Below, in pieces: positions 17,081-26,466 of a stretch of 52,076 nucleotides of DNA (its first letter is position 1; each line of letters opens with the position of its first letter). The notes under the pieces were generated by a model. The model saw only the letters and a list, made by a program, of their open reading frames with translations. It did not search any database and was not told the origin of the DNA. Made by a program: the position numbers and the translations under genes. Origin of the DNA: DATKZH01 sp035528065 (lineage in GTDB: Bacteria > Planctomycetota > Planctomycetia > Pirellulales > Thermoguttaceae); contig DATKZH010000253.1 of the NCBI GenBank assembly GCA_035528065.1, positions 1 to 52,076 of the forward strand, in the 5' to 3' direction.

Positions 17081-17126
17081 GCGGAGCCTCGCGTTAGGGC
17101 GTTCCCAGGCAGAGCCCGGGAACGAG
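17081..17126. repeat. Inverted-repeat element, family R3
   Basis: GAGGCGGAGCCTC is followed by CGTTCCCAGGCAGAGCCCGGGAACG, two adjacent hairpins. The same composite occurs at 33898-33954 and 34004-34052. It lies between the SNF2 helicase gene and the small-protein gene. Confidence 0.8.
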
Positions 17127-17166
17127 GGGAGGCTGGCCGTCGCGTCGCTTGATTCGTTGCCGATAG

Positions 17167-20100
17167 TCATGCCCCCACCGCCTCCTTGCCGAGCGCGAAC
17201 ACTTCCTTGAGCTCCCGGTTGGACAACTTGGTCAACCACGCTTCGCCCGTGCCGACCACGTCTTCGGCGACGCCTTTCTTGCGTTCGATCATCTCGTCGA
17301 TCTTCTCTTCCAGGGTCCCGGCGCAGAGGAACTTGTGGACCTGGACGTTTCGGGTCTGGCCGATGCGGAAGGCGCGATCGGTGGCCTGGTTCTCCACGGC
17401 GGGGTTCCACCAGCGGTCGAAATGGAACACGTGGTTGGCCCCGGTGAGATTCAGGCCGGTGCCGCCCGCCTTGAGCGAGAGGAGGAAGACGGGCGGGCCG
17501 TCGTCGGCCTGGAAGCGGTCGACCATTGCGTCGCGCTTGCCCTTGGTCACCCCGCCGTGCAGGAAGAGCACTTCGCGCCCGAACGTCTCCTGGAGGTGCT
17601 GCTCGAGGATGTCGCCCATCTCGCGGAACTGCGTGAACACCAGGGCCCGGTCGCCCACCTCGATCAGCTCTTCCAGCATCTCCGTAAGGCGTGCCAGCTT
17701 ACCCGACCGGCCGGGGATGGCCGAGTGGTCGCCGAGGAGCTGGGCCGGGTGGTTGCAGACCTGCTTGAGCTTGGAGAGGGTGCCGAGGATGACGCCCTTG
17801 CGTTGGATGCCGTCGTCGTCGGTCTCCCCCAGGGCCCTTTCGGCTTCCTTGACCACCGCCGCGTAGAGCGAGGCCTGCTCCTTGGTGAGGGTGCAGTAGA
17901 CCTTCATCTCCAGCTTCTCGGGCAGGTCGGAGATGATCTTCTTGTCGGTCTTCAGGCGGCGGAGGATGAAGGGGCCGGTGATTCGCTTCAGCCGGGCGAC
18001 GGCGTCCGGATCGCGCCCGGCCTGAATGGGGACGAAGAACGTCCGCTTGAAGGCCGCCTGCGTGCCCAACAGGCCCGGGTTCAGAAACTCCATGATCGAC
18101 CAGAGGTCGCCGACGTGGTTTTCGACCGGCGTGCCGGTCAGCGCGACGCGATAATCGGCGTCCAGCGACCGGGCGGCCCGGGCCTGCTTGGTCTCGGGGT
18201 TTTTGACGTTCTGGGCCTCGTCGAGCACCACGCCCGCCCACGCCACCTTGGCCAGGTACTCCAGGTCGCGGTGCAGCAGGGCGTAGCTGGAGACGACGAT
18301 CGCCTGCTCGGCGGCCGCTTCGACGAACGCCGCCTGCTTCGCCCGCTTGATCCCGTGATGGACCATCACGGGCAACTCGGGGGTGAACCGGGCCGCTTCC
18401 TTCTGCCAGTTGCCCACGACCGACGTGGGGCAGATCAGCAGCACGGGGCGTTTGGGGCGGAGGTGCCAGTCCCGCTGGATCAGGACGAGCGTTTGGATCG
18501 TCTTGCCCAGGCCCATGTCGTCGGCCAGGCACGCCCCCAGGCCCCACTGGCGCAGAAAGGCCAGCCAGGAGTAGCCCCGCAACTGATAGGGCCGGAGCGT
18601 TCCCTGGAACCCATCCGGGGCCGACTGCTCTTCCAGGGCCGCGTCGCCCTCCAACTGTCCGATCAGCTTGCCGACCCAGCCGGTGGCCTTCACGCCCTCG
18701 AAGCCGAGCCCGCCGGGCGGCGCCGCGGCGCCGACCGCCATCTGGACCACCTCTCGAGCGCTGACCTCCTTGTCGGCATTCTTCTTCCAGTAGTCCAGGG
18801 CCGCGTGGATCTGTTCGGCGCTGACCTCCACCCACTGGCCGCGGACCCGGACCAGGGGCTGTTTCGCCTGGGCCAGCCGCTCCAGCTCCCGGGGGTCGAT
18901 CTTCTCGCCGCCCAGCGCCACTTCCCAGTCGAACTTGACCATCTCGTCCAGCGACAGGCCGCTCCCGCCCTGCATCTGTGGGCTCTTGACCGTGGCTCGA
19001 ACGCTCAGACGCTGCTTTGTGCCCGTCCGCGTCCACCAGGAGGGAAGCATCACGCCGAAGCCGGACTGCTCCAACGCGATGGCCCTCTCGGTGAGGAACT
19101 CGTAGGCGGCCGTGGCATCGAGCCCGTAGCCGGCCGGTCGGGCCGACTTGAGGCTCGCCTCAATCCGCGGGCAAATCCCGGAAGCCTGGCCGAGCGAAGA
19201 GAGGAGGTACTCCTGCGGCTGGAACCCTCGGCGATTGAGCACCGAAGCCTTGCGCCCGCGAGACTGCCACGCGTCGGCCACGGGAACCAAGAGACTCGGA
19301 TCATCCGCCGCCTGAAGCAGGTAGCGGACGTACCACCCGTTGTCCTGCACGCCGGACGGAACGTCTCCGTTGGCGGGCGTCTCGTCATCTCCATCGGGCG
19401 GCTCTTCCAAACGGAAGCAGAGGCGAAACGGCGAGGCCGTGGAGACCGCAATGGGGCGCCGCCACCGGCGGGCCTGTTCGGCGAACTTCGCCAGCTCGGA
19501 CGGCTCGCCCTGCATCGTCCCGTCGCCGTGCCGCAGTGCGTAGAGCCACTGATCGTGGATGCTGTCGAAGCGCGGAGACTCCGCTCGCCGGGCGCGGCGA
19601 CGCGCCTTCTCAGCGGCTCGCTCGGGCAGCGAGGAGCGAACCAGCTCGTCCACCATACGAGCGGCAAACCGCTTCAGCAGGTCGATCGCCGCGGTTTCGG
19701 GCGGTGCGGTCGTCTCGGGGGCCGACATCGCCCGGGCCGCCCCCGGCATTCGGCGGGCCATGTCGGCCAGCCGCTCCGCATCGGCCGCGGCAAAGACCGG
19801 CTCCCAACATGCGCGGTGGGCCCCGTTCTGTTCGGTGACTCCGGGCAGGAACTGCTGCCGGGCGACGAGCGAGGCGGCCAGGCGCAAGGCTCCTGCCCAG
19901 AAGGCCAGGTCCCGGCCGACCAGAACGCCGGGCGCGAGCGTCGGCCGATCGGCCACTCCACAGAGCAAATCGACCGTCGCCGCCGGCTCCAGCGGCAACG
20001 TGGTGACCGTCCAGGAGGACAACTTGGGCCTTGCGCGGCTAGCGGGGACTTCCGCCACCAAAGGGCTCGACGGAACCGGCACGGCACCGCGGGCTGGAAC

Positions 20101-20328
20101 CCAAATCAGCATGGGCCGCGATTGGGCCTTCCGGGGCTTGTCTCCCAGAGGAGCCGCCCGGAGCGCAGCGGCCAACTCATCCCAACCGGCCCCGTAAGGT
20201 AGGTCGATCGGACGAGGGGACTTTGGCGGTCGCCCTCTTCCCGCATTGGCAGGCGAGACGCCCTTGCCGGACACTTCCGCCCAAAGCCACAGGTCGTCGC
20301 CGAAAGCGGCCGCGTGCAGAACGATCAT
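17167..20328 (-). CDS. SNF2-family DEAD/DEAH-box helicase
   Basis: A 1053-aa SNF2-family ATPase. The N-terminal half is the accessory region typical of bacterial SNF2 proteins (DUF3670-like). The motor starts near residue 570 (GTLRPYQLRGYSWL), with Walker A DDMGLGKTIQT near 605, LDEAQNVKN (DEAQ box) near 703 and VALTGTPVENHVGDLWSIMEF near 730. The C-terminal helicase lobe carries GGTGLNL and the ATDRAFRIGQ arginine-finger segment. These ATPases translocate on double-stranded DNA and remodel bound proteins. Pairing with a SWIM protein is a recurrent bacterial arrangement and suggests a role in transcription recycling, repair or defence. Which of these is not decidable from sequence. Confidence 0.95.
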   Translation of the reverse strand: MIVLHAAAFGDDLWLWAEVSGKGVSPANAGRGRPPKSPRPIDLPYGAGWDELAAALRAAPLGDKPRKAQSRPMLIWVPARGAVPVPSSPLVAEVPASRARPKLSSWTVTTLPLEPAATVDLLCGVADRPTLAPGVLVGRDLAFWAGALRLAASLVARQQFLPGVTEQNGAHRACWEPVFAAADAERLADMARRMPGAARAMSAPETTAPPETAAIDLLKRFAARMVDELVRSSLPERAAEKARRRARRAESPRFDSIHDQWLYALRHGDGTMQGEPSELAKFAEQARRWRRPIAVSTASPFRLCFRLEEPPDGDDETPANGDVPSGVQDNGWYVRYLLQAADDPSLLVPVADAWQSRGRKASVLNRRGFQPQEYLLSSLGQASGICPRIEASLKSARPAGYGLDATAAYEFLTERAIALEQSGFGVMLPSWWTRTGTKQRLSVRATVKSPQMQGGSGLSLDEMVKFDWEVALGGEKIDPRELERLAQAKQPLVRVRGQWVEVSAEQIHAALDYWKKNADKEVSAREVVQMAVGAAAPPGGLGFEGVKATGWVGKLIGQLEGDAALEEQSAPDGFQGTLRPYQLRGYSWLAFLRQWGLGACLADDMGLGKTIQTLVLIQRDWHLRPKRPVLLICPTSVVGNWQKEAARFTPELPVMVHHGIKRAKQAAFVEAAAEQAIVVSSYALLHRDLEYLAKVAWAGVVLDEAQNVKNPETKQARAARSLDADYRVALTGTPVENHVGDLWSIMEFLNPGLLGTQAAFKRTFFVPIQAGRDPDAVARLKRITGPFILRRLKTDKKIISDLPEKLEMKVYCTLTKEQASLYAAVVKEAERALGETDDDGIQRKGVILGTLSKLKQVCNHPAQLLGDHSAIPGRSGKLARLTEMLEELIEVGDRALVFTQFREMGDILEQHLQETFGREVLFLHGGVTKGKRDAMVDRFQADDGPPVFLLSLKAGGTGLNLTGANHVFHFDRWWNPAVENQATDRAFRIGQTRNVQVHKFLCAGTLEEKIDEMIERKKGVAEDVVGTGEAWLTKLSNRELKEVFALGKEAVGA

Positions 20329-20439
20329 CGCTCGGCCTCCCTCCGTGTGCCTCGAACGTTCCAGAAATACGACCGAACCCTTCCAATGTACCGTTGCCGG
20401 CCGAAGACGGGAAGCACGTTTCCGGCGATCCGCCGAGGA

Positions 20440-20528
20440 GGTGACGGGGTGACGGGGTAACGGGGTGACAAGGTGAAGCGACTTCCGCGACGACCCCTCA
20501 CGCCCTCACCCCGTCACTTTGTCACCGC
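20440..20528. repeat. GGTGACGGGG inverted repeat
   Basis: GGTGACGGGGTGACGGGGTAACGGGGTGACAAGG on the left faces CCTCACCCCGTCACTTTGTCACC on the right, forming an imperfect stem around about 30 bases. It lies between the SNF2 and cupin genes and resembles dispersed intergenic repeats. No coding potential was seen. Confidence 0.65.
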
Positions 20529-20553
20529 CTAACCGGACGCAGCGCCCCATTGC

Positions 20554-20895
20554 TCAGGCGATCTTGCCCCGCATGTCTTCCCGAATCGGGTAGAAGACGT
20601 CGATCGCCCGCATCGGGCGGTCGCCGGCGATCACCTTGTGGGCAACGCCGCCGGGGAGGCGCCACATCTGGCCGGCGCGGACGTGGAACGATTTGCCCTC
20701 GATGATGAACTCGGCTTCCCCTTCCACCATGTAGCCGATCTGCTCGTGGGGATGGCTGTGCTCGTCGATGACCGCGTGCGGCTCCATGTCGACCACCGAG
20801 AGCGTCATCTTCTCGGCCTCCATGGCGTGCATCTCGACGCCCGCAAACGGGTTCCTCCGGACACAGTCGTCCCAGTTGACGATGAACGGGAACAT
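20554..20895 (-). CDS. Small cupin-domain protein
   Basis: A 113-aa single-domain cupin from ATG 20895 (MFPFIVNWDDCVRRNPFAGV). Cupin motif 1 is EHSHPHEQIGYMVEGEAEF, with metal-binding His residues and Glu. Motif 2 is VRAGQMWRLPGGVAHKVI. Small cupins bind a divalent metal and act as sugar-binding, isomerase or regulator subunits. Nothing here defines the substrate. It stands alone, facing away from comEC with about 130 bases between the starts. Confidence 0.88.
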   Translation of the reverse strand: MFPFIVNWDDCVRRNPFAGVEMHAMEAEKMTLSVVDMEPHAVIDEHSHPHEQIGYMVEGEAEFIIEGKSFHVRAGQMWRLPGGVAHKVIAGDRPMRAIDVFYPIREDMRGKIA

Positions 20896-21024
20896 GGTCG
20901 GCAGCCTCCCGGCTAGGATGAGGTTGGCACTGAGCAAGGGGAGTCTATTGTACCGTCTGCGAGCCCGCTACCCAACGCGGGGCCTCCCTTGTGAAGCCGC
21001 GACCGGGAGTGGAGAATACGCGGC

Positions 21025-23547
21025 ATGTCGGACTCTTCGACCGAGGAAACGAAACAGCCTCCGCAGGCGGCCAGGTACCAGCCGCTGGTGATCGTGCTGG
21101 TGGCCGTTTGCGCGGGCATCGTGGCCGATCGCGCAGGAGGAGTGCCCGTCGGCGCGTGGTCGGGGGCGGCCGGCGTGGCGTGGGTCGCGTGGGCGGCCTC
21201 GTGGCGACGCGGGCGGGATCGGACGGCCGGGCTGGTGCTGTTGGCGTCGGTTGCCGCGTGCGGCGGTCTTTGGCACCATCTCCAGTGGAATCGGTTCGCC
21301 CCGGATGACCTGGGGTGCTACGCCCGAAGGGAGCGGCAGCCGGTCTGCGTCGAGGCGATCGCGCTGGGAGGGCCGCGACGCGTGCCGGCACCGGAGTTCA
21401 ATCCGATGCGAATCATCCCTCCGTTCGATCGCACCCAGGTCGAGCTGAAGGTGACCGGCATCCGCGACCGGGCACGCTGGCGATCCGCGTCCGGCCGGGT
21501 CCGGCTGGCGGTCGACGGCCACCTCTTGGGCATCCGGGCGGGGGATCGGCTGCGGATCTTTGGGCAGTTGTCCGCGACCCGTCCGCCGCACAACCCGGGC
21601 GACTTCGATTCCGCCGCGCACCATCGGGCCGATCGCCGGCTCAGCCTGTTGGGGAGCGATTATCCCGAGTGCGTGAGCGTGGCTCGCCGGGGCAACTCCC
21701 TCAGCACGCGCCGTTGGATTGAAAACGTGAGGACGGCCGGGCGAGGGCTTCTGCGGAGGCACCTCGACGAGCGCCGCGCCGCGCTGGCAGCCACCGTGCT
21801 CTTGGGCGCCCGGGAGGAGATCACCGAGGCAGAAGTGCAGGCGTTCATGGAGACGGGCACGGTTCATTTGCTGGCGATCTCGGGCTTGCACGTGGGGATC
21901 GTGGCGGGGGCCTTGTTTCTAAGCCTGCGGCTGGTTTTCGTGCCCCGGAGGCGCGCCGTAATTCTCGTGGCCGCGGCAATCGTGTTCTACACGTTGCTCA
22001 CCGACGCGCGACCTCCGGCCGTTCGGGCGATGATCTTGGTGCTGGCCTTCTGCGCGTCGACGTACCTCGGGCGCCCTCAGTTGGCGTTCAACTCGCTGGC
22101 GGCCGCGGCGCTGGTCGTGTTGGCGCTGAGCCCGGCCGACCTGTTCCGCACCGGGGTTCACTTGTCGTTCGTCTGCGTCGCGGGTCTGATGTGGTTTGCG
22201 CCGCGGTGGTTCGCGACGGGAAGTGGACAGGACGTCATCGAGAGGCTATTGGCCAAACAGCAAACGTTGGCGTCGCGGATCGGATGGATGTGCTGGCGCA
22301 GCCTTCGTCGTCTGACGCTCGTCGGCGCAATGATGTGGGTGTTGACCCTGCCCTTGGTCATGGCACGCTTCCATCTTTTCGCGCCGGCGGGCGTGGTGTT
22401 GAACACGGTCCTATGGCTTCCGATGGGCGTTGCCCTGGTCAGCGGCTTCGGGGTGCTGCTGTTGGGGTGGCTTGTGCCGCCGTTGGCGGCGGTGTTCGGG
22501 TGGTGCTGCAACGGGTCGCTTTGGTTTCTGGAGTCGGGTGTCCAGACGGTGCGAGACGTGCCGTGCAGTCACTTCTGGGTGCCGGGCCCGGCCGACTGGT
22601 GGCTTTGGGGGTTTTATGGTGGATTGGGGCTTTTGGCCGCATTTCCCGCGATTCGGCCGCCGCGGCGTTGGTGCCTGGCGCTGTTGGCCGGATGGATTGC
22701 GGTTGGATTCATCCCATCGATGGCGCGTAGCCATGCGGCTCGCCTGGAGTGCACGTTCTTGTCGGTCGGCCATGGCTGCTCGACACTGTTGGAGTTGCCT
22801 TCCGGTCAGACGATGCTGTACGACGCCGGGTGCCTTGCCTCGCCGGAGATCGGGGCGCGGTCGGTCGCCGCGTCGCTCTGGTCGCGGGGGATCACGCACC
22901 TGGACGCCGTGATCCTGTCCCACGCGGACGCCGACCACTACAACCTGCTGCCCGACCTGCTGGAGCGGTTCTCGGTGGGCGTGGTCTATGTGTCGCCGGT
23001 GATGTTCGATTACGAAAACCGGGCGATCCTTGCCCTCCGAGAAGCGATCCGCGAGGCGGAGGTCCCGGTGCGAGAGATCTCTGCCGGGGACAGGCTCTGG
23101 GGCGGGGAGGGCTGTCGGATCGAGGCCCTGCACCCGCCCCGGCGGGGCGTGATCGGCGAGGACAACGCCAACAGCATCGTGTTGGCGATCGAGTATCGAG
23201 GGCGCCGGATCCTCATTCCGGGCGATCTCGAATCCCCGGGCCTGGACGACGTGTTGGCTGAAGAGCCCTGGGACTGCGATGTCCTGCTGGCCCCGCACCA
23301 CGGGAGTCGAAGCAGCAACCCCCCCGGGTTAGCCATGTGGTGTCGGCCCGAATGGGTCGTTGTCAGCGGCAGCCTCGACTCCTACCAGCCGGAGACCGCC
23401 GCCAACTACCGCGAGGCGGGAGCGCAAGTGCTTATCACGGGCGAGGTTGGGGCGATCCGTTGTGCTATCGACACGAAGGGGCTCCGCACGGAGGGGATCT
23501 CGCGGCGCCGGACGGGGCCCCGAGATACCCCAGATCCCCCAAATTGA
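21025..23547 (+). CDS. comEC: ComEC/Rec2 DNA-uptake channel protein
   Basis: An 840-aa inner-membrane protein starting at ATG 21025. It has the full ComEC layout: an N-terminal DUF4131-like region with membrane helices (about 10-150), the Competence transmembrane domain (about 230-500, starting RAALAATVLLGAREEIT and containing HLLAISGLHVGIVAG), and a C-terminal metallo-beta-lactamase-like domain (about 575-800, with FLSVGHGCSTLLELP, ILSHADADHYNLLPDLL and LLAPHHGSRSSN). ComEC forms the channel for single-stranded DNA entry in natural transformation, and the C-terminal domain may degrade the other strand. No other competence gene is in the window, so competence itself is not shown. Confidence 0.95.
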   Translation: MSDSSTEETKQPPQAARYQPLVIVLVAVCAGIVADRAGGVPVGAWSGAAGVAWVAWAASWRRGRDRTAGLVLLASVAACGGLWHHLQWNRFAPDDLGCYARRERQPVCVEAIALGGPRRVPAPEFNPMRIIPPFDRTQVELKVTGIRDRARWRSASGRVRLAVDGHLLGIRAGDRLRIFGQLSATRPPHNPGDFDSAAHHRADRRLSLLGSDYPECVSVARRGNSLSTRRWIENVRTAGRGLLRRHLDERRAALAATVLLGAREEITEAEVQAFMETGTVHLLAISGLHVGIVAGALFLSLRLVFVPRRRAVILVAAAIVFYTLLTDARPPAVRAMILVLAFCASTYLGRPQLAFNSLAAAALVVLALSPADLFRTGVHLSFVCVAGLMWFAPRWFATGSGQDVIERLLAKQQTLASRIGWMCWRSLRRLTLVGAMMWVLTLPLVMARFHLFAPAGVVLNTVLWLPMGVALVSGFGVLLLGWLVPPLAAVFGWCCNGSLWFLESGVQTVRDVPCSHFWVPGPADWWLWGFYGGLGLLAAFPAIRPPRRWCLALLAGWIAVGFIPSMARSHAARLECTFLSVGHGCSTLLELPSGQTMLYDAGCLASPEIGARSVAASLWSRGITHLDAVILSHADADHYNLLPDLLERFSVGVVYVSPVMFDYENRAILALREAIREAEVPVREISAGDRLWGGEGCRIEALHPPRRGVIGEDNANSIVLAIEYRGRRILIPGDLESPGLDDVLAEEPWDCDVLLAPHHGSRSSNPPGLAMWCRPEWVVVSGSLDSYQPETAANYREAGAQVLITGEVGAIRCAIDTKGLRTEGISRRRTGPRDTPDPPN

Positions 23548-23636
23548 CGATATTATTACGCGGCGCGTAGACCGGTAGTCTGCGAAGCGGGCAGTTACTA
23601 CAATTACGCATCGGACCGCGCAATCCGGAACCCCCG

Positions 23637-23664
23637 TTGCAAAGAAATCAATAGATGATACACT
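23637..23664 (+). promoter_or_regulatory. Possible promoter upstream of rpsO
   Basis: TTGCAA at 23637-23642 and TACACT at 23659-23664 are separated by 16 bases, each with four of six consensus positions. About 120 bases of leader would then precede rpsO, enough for a structured S15-type control region, but no specific structure was identified. Confidence 0.3.
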
Positions 23665-23786
23665 TACGACCTTAGTGAGTTGGTATTACAGGAATATGGA
23701 TGAAGTTCTAGGAGACATGGTAGGAGGAGCGTGCTTCGGCAGGGAGGCATGAGAAGCCGGCTCGACTGGAGGAATCGCGGTAGCAG

Positions 23787-24056
23787 ATGACTGTCACGAA
23801 AGAGCGGAAACAGGAGCTGATTGAGCAGTTCAGACGCAGTGGGGATGACACCGGCTCCGCAGAAGTGCAGATCGCCATTCTCACGACCCGGGTCAATGGG
23901 CTGACTCAACATTTGCGGTCTCACAAGAAGGATTTCGCCGGCAGGCGGGGTCTTCTGATGTTGGTGAGTCGGCGTCGCCGGTTGCTCGACTACCTCAAAA
24001 GGGTGGACCCGCAACGCTACCTCGACATCATTCGGCGCCTCAACATCCGCAAGTAG
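23787..24056 (+). CDS. rpsO: 30S ribosomal protein S15
   Basis: An 89-aa protein, the usual length for S15, with hallmark segments GDTGSAEVQIAILTTRVN-like (residues 20-38, here DDTGSAEVQIAILTTRVNG), LRSHKKDFAGRRGLL and the basic C-terminal helix DYLKRVDPQRYLDIIRRLNI. S15 binds 16S rRNA early in assembly of the 30S platform. The start is ATG 23787 after GGAGGAATCGCGG. The order rpsO-pnp is conserved widely in bacteria and supports both calls. In other bacteria S15 represses its own mRNA through the leader. Confidence 0.98.
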   Translation: MTVTKERKQELIEQFRRSGDDTGSAEVQIAILTTRVNGLTQHLRSHKKDFAGRRGLLMLVSRRRRLLDYLKRVDPQRYLDIIRRLNIRK

Positions 24057-24257
24057 TGCGCTACTCTTCTGTCGCTCCCGAGGCCGGCTCGGTGCGTGTC
24101 GTGACGTTCGCTCTCGCGATCTTCCGGCAGTCACTGGCACCGGCTCTCGTCTACTCCGTATGGGGCACGACACCCCTTCTCGTCGATGGCGACCGGGTCG
24201 CCTCCTCTTTCGGTCTCGGCTAGGACTAGAACCAGTAGGTGAAGGTAGGGAAGAACA

Positions 24258-26354
24258 TTGAAAGTGCGCATTGAGAAACAGATTGGAGCGGAGACTCTTT
24301 GGATCGAGACCGGAGAGCTGGCAAAACTAGCGGCGGGCAGTTGCCTGGTGGGTTACCGAGACACGGTTGTCCTTTGTGCTGCGGCCACCGGCCCGCCACG
24401 GCTGGGAATCGACTTCTTTCCGTTGACTTGTGACTATCGAGAGCGGGTAGCGGCAGCCGGAAAATTCCCCGGCGGGTTCCTCAAGCGCGAGGGTCGGCCC
24501 ACGCTCAAGGAGACCCTCACCTCGCGGCTGATCGACCGTCCCATCCGCCCCCTGTTCACCGAGCCGTTTTGCGACGAAGTGCAGGTCCAGGCCCTGGTGC
24601 TGGCCAGCGACCGGCAGACCGACGGCGACGTGTTGGCCATGAACGGGGCCTCGGTGGCTTTGTGTGTCTCCCCCATGCCGTTTGAAGGGCCTATCGGCTC
24701 GGTCCGGCTCGGGTACGTCGACGGGGAGTTCGTTCCGTTCCCCACCCACGCGCAGTTGGACCATAGCGATCTGGACCTGATCGTGTCGGGCTCCAAAGAC
24801 GCCATCTTGATGATCGAGGGATTCGCCCGGGAAATGCCCGAGGACAAGATGGCCGAGGCGATCATGACGGCCCACGGGTACATTCGGGAGATCTGCGAGC
24901 TCCAGTTGGAGATGATCGAGAAGGTCAACCCCGAGAAGGCTCCCCTCGAGGTCCCCGAGCCCGACGGTCTTCTCGATCGGCTCAAGGAGCAATATGGCAG
25001 CGCGTTCCGTGAGGCCAAGCAGACGGAAGGGAAGCAGGCCCGGTCCGAAGCCTGTCGGACGCTCAAGGAGAAGGTCGTCGCCGAATTGATCCCCGACCCG
25101 GAAGCCGAGGATGCGATCGAGCGGGGAGCACTGAGCAAGGCGTGGCACGAGTTGGAGGGCCACGTGGTGCGAGAGCTGATCCTATCGGGCAAGCGGGCCG
25201 ACGGCCGCGCCAACGAAGAGATTCGCGAGATCGCTTGCCGGGTCGACGTCCTGCCCCGCGTGCACGGGTCGGCCCTGTTCCAGCGGGGTGAGACGCAGGC
25301 GATGATCACGGTGACGCTGGGCACCACGCGGGACGAGCAGCGGGTGGACGGCCTGGTCGAGGAGTACACCAAGAAGTTCATGCTCGACTACTACTTCCCG
25401 CCCTTCTCGGTAGGGGAGTGCCGGCCGATCCGCGGACCGGGCCGCCGCGAGTTCGGCCACGGGGCCCTGGCCGAGCGGAGCGTCAACCCGGTTCTCCCCG
25501 GCCCCGACGAGTTCCCTTACACGATTCGCATCATCTCCGACATCCTCGAGTCGAACGGCTCCAGCTCCATGGCCAGTGTCTGTGGGGCCACGCTGGCGTT
25601 GATGGCCGCCGGCGTGCCGATCAGCAACCCGGTGGCCGGGATCTCCGTGGGCCTGGTCAAGGAGGGTGACCGGTGGGTCCTGTTGACCGATATCCTCGGC
25701 GATGAGGACCACTTCGGCGACATGGATTTCAAGATCGCCGGGACCCAGAACGGGATCACGGGCATTCAACTCGACCTGAAGACCGACGGGATCAGTGAGG
25801 AAATCCTCCGCGCCACGTTGGCGCGATCGCGGGAAGCTCGAATCGAGATCCTGCGGACGATGCTCACGGCCATCTCGCGGCCGCGGGAAGAGATCTCTTC
25901 GTGGGCCCCGCGTCTGCTTCGAACCCACATCGACCCGGAGAAGATCGGCCTGCTGATCGGCCCGGGAGGAAAGACCATTCGCGCCATCCAGGAACGTACG
26001 GGCGCGGTGATCGAGGTCGACGACGACGGCACGGTGACCGTCGCCTCGGACGACGCGGAGGGGGCCCAGCAAGCCCTGGCGGACGTGGAGGCCCTGACCG
26101 CCTCGGTCGAGGTCGGCAAGATCTACGAGGGCCGGGTGACCAGCGTCAAGGATTTCGGGGCGTTCATCGAGATCCTGCCGGGCAAGGACGGCCTGTGTCA
26201 CATCAGCGAGCTGTCCGACGGCTACGTGACCAGCGTGTCCGAAGTCTGCAAGGTCGGCGACGTGATGAAGGTCAAAGTGATCTCCATCGACGACCAGGAC
26301 CGGGTGAAGCTTAGCCGCAAGATCGCCATGAAGGAGTTGGCGGCTCAGCAGTAG
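24258..26354 (+). CDS. pnp: Polyribonucleotide nucleotidyltransferase
   Basis: A 698-aa PNPase with all expected parts: the first RNase PH domain (from residue 12), an all-helical linker near 230-300, the second RNase PH domain with GHGALAERSVNPVLP, a KH domain (KIGLLIGPGGKTIRAIQE, near 565) and an S1 domain (GKIYEGRVTSVKDFGAFIEI, near 630). It degrades RNA 3' to 5' using phosphate and is part of RNA turnover. The start is TTG 24258 (MKVRIEKQIG). The next candidate, GTG 24264, is less favoured because the first codons match the family. It follows rpsO by 201 bases on the same strand. Confidence 0.97.
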   Translation: MKVRIEKQIGAETLWIETGELAKLAAGSCLVGYRDTVVLCAAATGPPRLGIDFFPLTCDYRERVAAAGKFPGGFLKREGRPTLKETLTSRLIDRPIRPLFTEPFCDEVQVQALVLASDRQTDGDVLAMNGASVALCVSPMPFEGPIGSVRLGYVDGEFVPFPTHAQLDHSDLDLIVSGSKDAILMIEGFAREMPEDKMAEAIMTAHGYIREICELQLEMIEKVNPEKAPLEVPEPDGLLDRLKEQYGSAFREAKQTEGKQARSEACRTLKEKVVAELIPDPEAEDAIERGALSKAWHELEGHVVRELILSGKRADGRANEEIREIACRVDVLPRVHGSALFQRGETQAMITVTLGTTRDEQRVDGLVEEYTKKFMLDYYFPPFSVGECRPIRGPGRREFGHGALAERSVNPVLPGPDEFPYTIRIISDILESNGSSSMASVCGATLALMAAGVPISNPVAGISVGLVKEGDRWVLLTDILGDEDHFGDMDFKIAGTQNGITGIQLDLKTDGISEEILRATLARSREARIEILRTMLTAISRPREEISSWAPRLLRTHIDPEKIGLLIGPGGKTIRAIQERTGAVIEVDDDGTVTVASDDAEGAQQALADVEALTASVEVGKIYEGRVTSVKDFGAFIEILPGKDGLCHISELSDGYVTSVSEVCKVGDVMKVKVISIDDQDRVKLSRKIAMKELAAQQ

Positions 26355-26383
26355 GCGGTTCCCGTCGGTTTTCGCAGAACCAA

Positions 26384-26424
26384 GCGACACGAAGGCGCCC
26401 GGAACGCGAGGCCCTTCGTGTCGC
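26384..26424 (+). terminator. Hairpin after pnp, possible terminator
   Basis: GCGACACGAAGG (26384-26395) pairs perfectly with CCTTCGTGTCGC (26413-26424) across a 17-base loop, just after the pnp stop. There is no T-tract, so it may act as an RNA-stabilising or factor-assisted end rather than an intrinsic terminator. Confidence 0.45.
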
Positions 26425-26466
26425 CGGCAGTTGCGCGCCACCAATAGGGCGATCAAGGTTCGGGTG

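Noticed and set aside
24057..24257. Structured leader or small RNA between rpsO and pnp
   Set aside because: Expected in some bacteria, but I could not find a convincing long stem or terminator by eye.
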